The notes beneath the pieces were generated by a model. It had not been told where the DNA came from. It ran no database searches and worked only from the letters and a program-made list of their open reading frames with translations. A program made the position numbers and the translations under genes. From an uncultured Porphyromonadaceae bacterium (GTDB lineage Bacteria; Bacteroidota; Bacteroidia; Bacteroidales; Muribaculaceae), in NCBI GenBank assembly GCA_947177595.1, contig CAMWUZ010000041.1:1-10296 (forward strand): a stretch of 10,296 nt of DNA, written 5' to 3'. This document shows, piece by piece, positions 6,895-10,296 of this stretch (position 1 is its first letter; each line of letters opens with the position of its first letter).

Positions 6895-7608
6895 CTATTC
6901 GAAATAAAAGCTGAGTACAATCATTTTTGACGTTGCCTTTTTCAGCGATTGGGTAATCTTGAATCTGTCCGGCTCTTCAGAAAGATCAGGGCGATTATGG
7001 GAGAGTATGTCGGTGAATCCGAAGCAGAACTTTATTTCCGGATTAAGTTTGAAAAAAGGGAGATAGAAATCGCAACCGAATCCGGCGGTAAGATAAAAAT
7101 CAAATGGTTTAAGTTTAAGGTAATCAGTCCGTTTTTTAGCCACATCGACTCCCGGCATTATACCGGCTGTGAGATATGGACGTGAATTGCGGTAGCGCAC
7201 AGCCGAGTATTTTACATCGACCGGCAACACCACGATAGCGCTCTTGATATTCTGCCGGTACATTTCTCCACTCTCTGCCTCACGCATTTTGATATCTCTG
7301 CTACCGAAAAACAGTCCGGGAGACAGGCGCACATTGAAGTAGTCGTTAAGACGGAAATCAACAAGCCCTCCCACGTTGAATCCCGGGGAGTAACCGGGCT
7401 GCTCAACAAACCAGCTTTCGCCGCTCTCTGTAATGAATCCGTTATGGCGAAAACGGAGGTCTTGAGCGTTTACTCCGACATAAAATCCTAAATGCCAGGC
7501 TCTGCCGTCGCTGTATGGACGGTTCAGCGGACCGGATGACAAGTCAAGCGCGTTGCCGCTAAATACGCAGCAAAGCAACATTATCAATATGGCAAATTTG
7601 CATTTCAT
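6895..7608 (-). CDS. porT: PorT, T9SS outer-membrane protein
   Basis: Probable PorT, an outer-membrane beta-barrel protein required for type IX secretion. From the ATG at 7608 the product is 237 aa; a TTG three codons upstream (7617) gives 240 aa but is less likely. Residues 1-20 form a signal peptide (MKCKFAILIMLLCCVFSGNA). The mature part resembles PorT of Bacteroidales as I recall it: RAWHLGFYVGVNAQDLRF, GESWFVEQPGYSPGFNVGG, DYFNVRLSPGLFFG, RPYLTAGIMPGVDVAKK, GCDFYLPFFKLNPEIKFCFG and the terminal KATSKMIVLSFYFE, ending in an aromatic residue plus Glu in a typical last strand. It is the first gene of the minus-strand cluster, and its TAG lies 2 bp before porP. A more general annotation would be PorT-family or outer-membrane beta-barrel protein. 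Confidence 0.85.
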   Translation of the reverse strand: MKCKFAILIMLLCCVFSGNALDLSSGPLNRPYSDGRAWHLGFYVGVNAQDLRFRHNGFITESGESWFVEQPGYSPGFNVGGLVDFRLNDYFNVRLSPGLFFGSRDIKMREAESGEMYRQNIKSAIVVLPVDVKYSAVRYRNSRPYLTAGIMPGVDVAKKRTDYLKLKPFDFYLTAGFGCDFYLPFFKLNPEIKFCFGFTDILSHNRPDLSEEPDRFKITQSLKKATSKMIVLSFYFE

Positions 7609-7782
7609 TAATATCAAAACGAGCTCCCGGCCAAATTATTGCATCAGTGGAATGTCTTATACAACTATAGATTTTCATGTGATTTGCTAAATAGATGTTA
7701 ATATGTATGGCAACTCCCCAAACGAATGTTAACGAAATTCCCAATATCACTCCACGGTGTTATATTATAAACATAATAGCCC

Positions 7783-7790
7783 TAACTTTG
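7783..7790 (+). promoter_or_regulatory. Bacteroidota-type -7 element upstream of the acyl-CoA ligase gene
   Basis: TAACTTTG matches the Bacteroidota sigma-factor -7 consensus TAnnTTTG exactly. About 19 bp upstream, where the -33 TTTG box is expected, the sequence (TGTTAT at 7758-7763) is only a poor match. Transcription would begin near 7796, giving a leader of about 110 nt before the ATG at 7910. The same octamer lies before the Wzi-like gene. Confidence 0.45.
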
Positions 7791-7809
7791 CGGCGGTCAT
7801 AATCCGCAA
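7788..7809. repeat. Inverted repeat TTGCGG-N10-CCGCAA overlapping the -7 element
   Basis: TTGCGG (7788-7793) and CCGCAA (7804-7809) are perfect reverse complements with a 10-nt spacer. The left arm overlaps the last three bases of the TAACTTTG box, and the spacer covers the predicted transcription start. That position suits an operator half-site pair or a hairpin at the very 5' end of the transcript. Six-base arms can occur by chance. Confidence 0.3.
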
Positions 7810-7815
7810 TTTGCA

Positions 7816-7823
7816 CAAATTTA
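7816..7823 (-). promoter_or_regulatory. Possible minus-strand -7 element for the porT-gldN cluster
   Basis: On the minus strand this reads TAAATTTG, an exact TAnnTTTG match. No TTTG-like -33 box lies at the expected distance, and the leader to the porT ATG would be about 200 nt and would cross the plus-strand promoter. In an A/T-rich stretch such a match is weak evidence. Confidence 0.2.
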
Positions 7824-7845
7824 TTTGCTGAGTGTTGCAGAAGAG

Positions 7846-7859
7846 ACCGGAATACCGGT
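7846..7859. repeat. Palindrome ACCGGAATACCGGT in the ligase leader
   Basis: ACCGG (7846-7850) and CCGGT (7855-7859) are perfect reverse complements separated by AATA. In RNA this gives a 5-bp stem with a tetraloop about 50 nt before the ligase start codon. It is not followed by a T-run, so it is not an obvious terminator. It could be an operator or a leader hairpin. Confidence 0.3.
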
Positions 7860-7909
7860 TTTGTACACTCTACATTTTGATTTATAGTAACTAAAACCGA
7901 TTTAAGTAT

Positions 7910-9709
7910 ATGCCTAACATATTGACAGACCTGATTGAGCGTCAAACCCTCAGATACGGTGAAAAAACAGTGTTGTCCTATCCCGCAGGCGGCGAATGGT
8001 TACCAATTTCATGGCAGGATTTTAATAACGATGTCAATACCGCCGCTAAAGCACTTGCAGTATTGGATATAAATGTGCAGGAAAATATCGCTACCTTTTC
8101 AGGTAACCGTCCGCAAATGCTTGTGGTTGATTTTGCTGCGTTCAGCAACCGTGCGGTACCAATCAGTATATACTCTACCAGCACAGCCGAGCAGGTAAAG
8201 TATATTGTTGAGGATGCGTCGATAAGTCTGATTTTTGTGGGAGACGCAAAGCAATATGCTACTGCGCGTAAAGTGATGACTCTGACCCCTGTGCTAAAGC
8301 GCATAGTCGTTTTCGGTGATGTGGAAAAAGATAAGGATGACACCACGACTATCTCTTATCCGGAGTTTCTTGAGATAGGTAAAAAAGCCGATGAGAAATA
8401 TGGAGAGATTGTAGGTGAACGTAGGAGCGCTGCCGCTGAAGAAGATATTGCAGCCATAATATATACTTCAGGTACTACTGGAGAACCGAAAGGAGCGGTT
8501 TTGCCACACTCCTGCTTTAACGCGGCACTCAGAATTCATAAAGAGAGGCTTAATACTCTCAGCGATTCTGATTCCTCGATGAGTTTTCTGCCTCTGAGTC
8601 ATATTTTTGAACGGGCTTGGACATATTTCTGTCTGTACATGGGAATTCAGGTATATGTCAATTATGATCCGCATGATATTCAGGCGGCGGTACGTCAGAC
8701 AAAACCGACATGTATGTGCTCTGTGCCCAGATTCTGGGAAAAGGTATATGCTGTCGTAGAGGATAAACTCGGTAAGATGAATCCGCTCCGCAGGGCTTTT
8801 ATCACAGCTGCGCTCAAAGTCGGCAAAAAACGTAATCTCAATTACAAGCGTTTGGGTAAACGCCCGCCGTTCATGCTTGAATTAGCCTACAAATTCTTTG
8901 ACCGTATCGGTTTCACTCCGCTGAAGCGGGTGATAGGTATAGAGAGAGGACGATTTTTCCCCACTGCCGGAGCGCCTCTCTCTCCCAAGATTGTGGAATT
9001 TCTTCATAGCTGCGGCATAAATATAATCATAGGCTATGGATTGTCTGAAACAACCGCTACCGTAACCTGTTATCCCAATATAGGCTGGGAGCTGGGCACA
9101 GTCGGCACCGTTCTACCGCGCATTCAGATAAAAATAGGCGAGGATAACGAGATTCTTGTAAAAGGGCCTTCGGTAATGAGAGGCTATTATAATAAACCTG
9201 AGGCAACAGCCGAAGCGTTTACTGAAGACGGATATTTCCGCACCGGTGATGCGGGATACATCAACAAATCCGGAGCTCTGGTTCTTACAGAGCGCATCAA
9301 GGATCTCTTCAAGACAAGCAACGGAAAATATATCGCGCCACAGGCACTTGAGAGCCGGCTTGGTGAGGATCTTTTTATTGAGCAGGCTGTTCTTATCGGT
9401 GACGGCAAAAAGTTTGTCAGCGCACTCATCGTGCCCTCGTTTGATGCGCTTAGGGAGTATGCATCCGAGCATAATATCAGCTATGATTCTATCGCGGAAC
9501 TGGTTTCCAAACCGGAAATTATTGACATGATGATGGCGCGAATAGACAAGCTGCAGAGCGATCTCGCAGGATTTGAGCGTATAAAGAAAATCACTCTTCT
9601 GCCCAAACCTTTCAGCATGGAGAACGGAGAGCTCACAAACACTTTGAAAGTAAAGCGTCCGGTAGTTACTTCAAATTATGCTGGTGAGATAGAAAGAATG
9701 TATTCGTGA
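7910..9709 (+). CDS. Long-chain fatty acid-CoA ligase (AMP-forming, FAA1-type)
   Basis: ATP-dependent acyl-CoA synthetase that activates fatty acids through an acyl-AMP intermediate; cytoplasmic or membrane-associated. The 599-aa product has the full ANL-superfamily motif set. The phosphate-binding loop is YTSGTTGEPKG at 185-195. FLPLSHIFERAW is typical of the long-chain branch. AGAPLSPKIVEF is followed by GYGLSETTA at 375-383, with E380 as the expected Mg-ATP ligand. FRTGD at 443-447 places the ribose-binding Asp at D447, and the hinge region TERIKDLFKTSNGKYIAP follows. The C-terminal LTNTLKVKR near 575-583 holds the probable catalytic Lys (about K580). Length is normal for bacterial FAA1-like ligases. 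Chain-length specificity cannot be read from sequence. The gene stands alone with its own upstream -7 element, in reverse orientation to the T9SS cluster. Confidence 0.93.
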   Translation: MPNILTDLIERQTLRYGEKTVLSYPAGGEWLPISWQDFNNDVNTAAKALAVLDINVQENIATFSGNRPQMLVVDFAAFSNRAVPISIYSTSTAEQVKYIVEDASISLIFVGDAKQYATARKVMTLTPVLKRIVVFGDVEKDKDDTTTISYPEFLEIGKKADEKYGEIVGERRSAAAEEDIAAIIYTSGTTGEPKGAVLPHSCFNAALRIHKERLNTLSDSDSSMSFLPLSHIFERAWTYFCLYMGIQVYVNYDPHDIQAAVRQTKPTCMCSVPRFWEKVYAVVEDKLGKMNPLRRAFITAALKVGKKRNLNYKRLGKRPPFMLELAYKFFDRIGFTPLKRVIGIERGRFFPTAGAPLSPKIVEFLHSCGINIIIGYGLSETTATVTCYPNIGWELGTVGTVLPRIQIKIGEDNEILVKGPSVMRGYYNKPEATAEAFTEDGYFRTGDAGYINKSGALVLTERIKDLFKTSNGKYIAPQALESRLGEDLFIEQAVLIGDGKKFVSALIVPSFDALREYASEHNISYDSIAELVSKPEIIDMMMARIDKLQSDLAGFERIKKITLLPKPFSMENGELTNTLKVKRPVVTSNYAGEIERMYS

Positions 9710-9791
9710 CAAATGATGGGGCAAAAAAGCTAACCCGGATTTACCCTATAATTGGAGATATGCCGAAGGTGGCAGTGAGCTGATTTTTTTG

Positions 9792-9799
9792 TAACTTTG
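9792..9799 (+). promoter_or_regulatory. Bacteroidota-type -7 element directly before the Wzi-like gene
   Basis: TAACTTTG is an exact TAnnTTTG match and identical to the octamer upstream of the ligase gene. It lies only 8 bp before the ATG at 9808, so transcription would start at or within a few bases of the start codon. No TTTG-like -33 box is visible about 19 bp upstream. A run of seven T's (9784-9790) immediately precedes it. No strong hairpin precedes that T-run, only TGCC-N6-GGCA at 9761-9774, so termination of the ligase transcript here is unproven. Confidence 0.45.
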
Positions 9800-9807
9800 A
9801 CGGCGTT

Positions 9808-10296
9808 ATGAAGAGGTTGCTCACAGCCGTTTGTCTATTGTCGGTTCTCCGAATGTATGCGGAAGAACCTGCTGATACTTTTGCTTCTTGGCGCGCTGAA
9901 GGAATCGCCACGTTGTCAAGTGGTTCTTTCGCACCTCATTATTTGGTGGCGAACCGTTTCGGCATAGTCAGCAGCGGAGATAATTATCTCCTTTCTGCAA
10001 AGGTTGAGCGCGATCTTGATAAGAGTTGCCGTTTCAGCTATGCGTTTGGCGTGCAGTTTATTGGCGGATATACTTCTGAAGTAGTGTACAGGAAGTTTGA
10101 CAAGTCTCTTGACGGTTTTGTGAAAAATCCTATGACTCCCTCCCGTGCATATCTCCAGCAACTGTATGCCGCCGCCAAATGGCGCAGTCTTTTCTTTATG
10201 GCGGGGATGAAGGAGTTTGAGCCGGCGTTAGTTGACCGTGAGCTGAGTTCCGGAGACTTGATTCATAGCGGGAATATCAGACCCATACCCCAGGTG
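9808..10296 (+). CDS. Capsule assembly Wzi-family outer-membrane protein, N-terminal part (partial)
   Basis: The frame opens with ATG at 9808 and runs to the window edge without a stop, giving 163 residues. A signal peptide covers about 1-18 (MKRLLTAVCLLSVLRMYA, then EEPAD). The mature part shows features I associate with Bacteroidales proteins annotated as capsule assembly Wzi family: PHYLVANRFGIVSSG, a strand pair ending FGVQFIGGYTSEV, AYLQQLYAAAKWRSLFFMAG with a following MKEFEP, and the SSGDLIHSGNIRPIPQV segment at the window end. Wzi of enteric bacteria is an outer-membrane barrel that helps anchor capsule polysaccharide; the function of the Bacteroidales members is less clear. No capsule genes are visible in this window. 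The rest of the gene lies beyond it. Confidence 0.75.
   Translation, partial: MKRLLTAVCLLSVLRMYAEEPADTFASWRAEGIATLSSGSFAPHYLVANRFGIVSSGDNYLLSAKVERDLDKSCRFSYAFGVQFIGGYTSEVVYRKFDKSLDGFVKNPMTPSRAYLQQLYAAAKWRSLFFMAGMKEFEPALVDRELSSGDLIHSGNIRPIPQV

Larger units (their letters stand above)
7609..7909. other. Divergent intergenic region between the porT cluster and the acyl-CoA ligase gene
   Basis: About 300 bp without a supportable gene, more A/T-rich than the flanking genes, particularly at 7755-7780. Short open frames in it have no recognisable protein features. It must hold the promoter(s) for both the minus-strand T9SS genes and the plus-strand ligase. It contains one exact -7 element on each strand and two small inverted repeats, listed separately. 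No tRNA, rRNA or known riboswitch pattern was recognised. Confidence 0.7.

Noticed and set aside
7618..7909. Small RNA or riboswitch in the divergent intergenic region
   Set aside because: Only two short stems were found; there is no extended structure or known riboswitch core motif.
7978..8346. 122-codon minus-strand open frame antisense to the acyl-CoA ligase
   Set aside because: It is covered by the conserved N-terminal domain of the ligase and has no protein features of its own.
9761..9790. Intrinsic terminator after the acyl-CoA ligase gene
   Set aside because: The only hairpin seen (TGCC-GAAGGT-GGCA, 4 bp) is short and lies 9 bases before the T-run, so it does not fit a normal terminator.
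9916..10161. 81-codon minus-strand open frame near the window end
   Set aside because: It overlaps the Wzi-like gene, whose signal peptide and strand pattern are convincing on the plus strand.

Overview
The window looks like a chromosomal segment from a Bacteroidota bacterium of the order Bacteroidales, possibly Muribaculaceae-like; the family-level guess is inference. The evidence is a core type IX secretion system (T9SS/Por) cluster of Bacteroidales type, a Bacteroidales-style Wzi-like outer-membrane protein, and exact copies of the Bacteroidota -7 promoter element (TAnnTTTG). No mobile elements, CRISPR arrays, rRNA or tRNA genes were recognised.

Layout. (1) Positions 1-963, plus strand: the last codons of chorismate synthase (aroC), overlapped by a YhcC/TIGR01212-type radical SAM protein gene. 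(2) Positions 969-7608, minus strand: a tightly packed run in transcription order porT - porP/sprF - gldK - gldL - gldM - gldN, with gaps of 2-15 bp. It encodes the T9SS outer-membrane factor PorT, a PorP/SprF barrel protein, the GldK lipoprotein and GldN that form the periplasmic ring, and the GldL-GldM inner-membrane motor. (3) Positions 7609-7909: a divergent intergenic region with a promoter-like element and two small inverted repeats. (4) Positions 7910-9709, plus strand: a long-chain acyl-CoA ligase (AMP-forming). (5) Positions 9808 to the window end, plus strand: the N-terminal part of a Wzi-like capsule assembly family protein, with a -7 element so close to the ATG that the transcript may be leaderless.

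The main anomaly is in gldM. An in-frame TGA at 2412-2414 cuts the reading frame after residue 401, and the same frame then continues for 117 codons of recognisable GldM C-terminal domain to a normal stop. The two parts together give about 519 codons, the usual GldM/PorM length. The break falls at the linker before the last periplasmic domain (D4). That domain would connect the motor to the GldK-GldN ring. All other cluster genes are intact, so this is a recent nonsense mutation, a sequence error or strain variant, or a stop that is read through. TGA also terminates several other genes here, so a reassigned code is unlikely.
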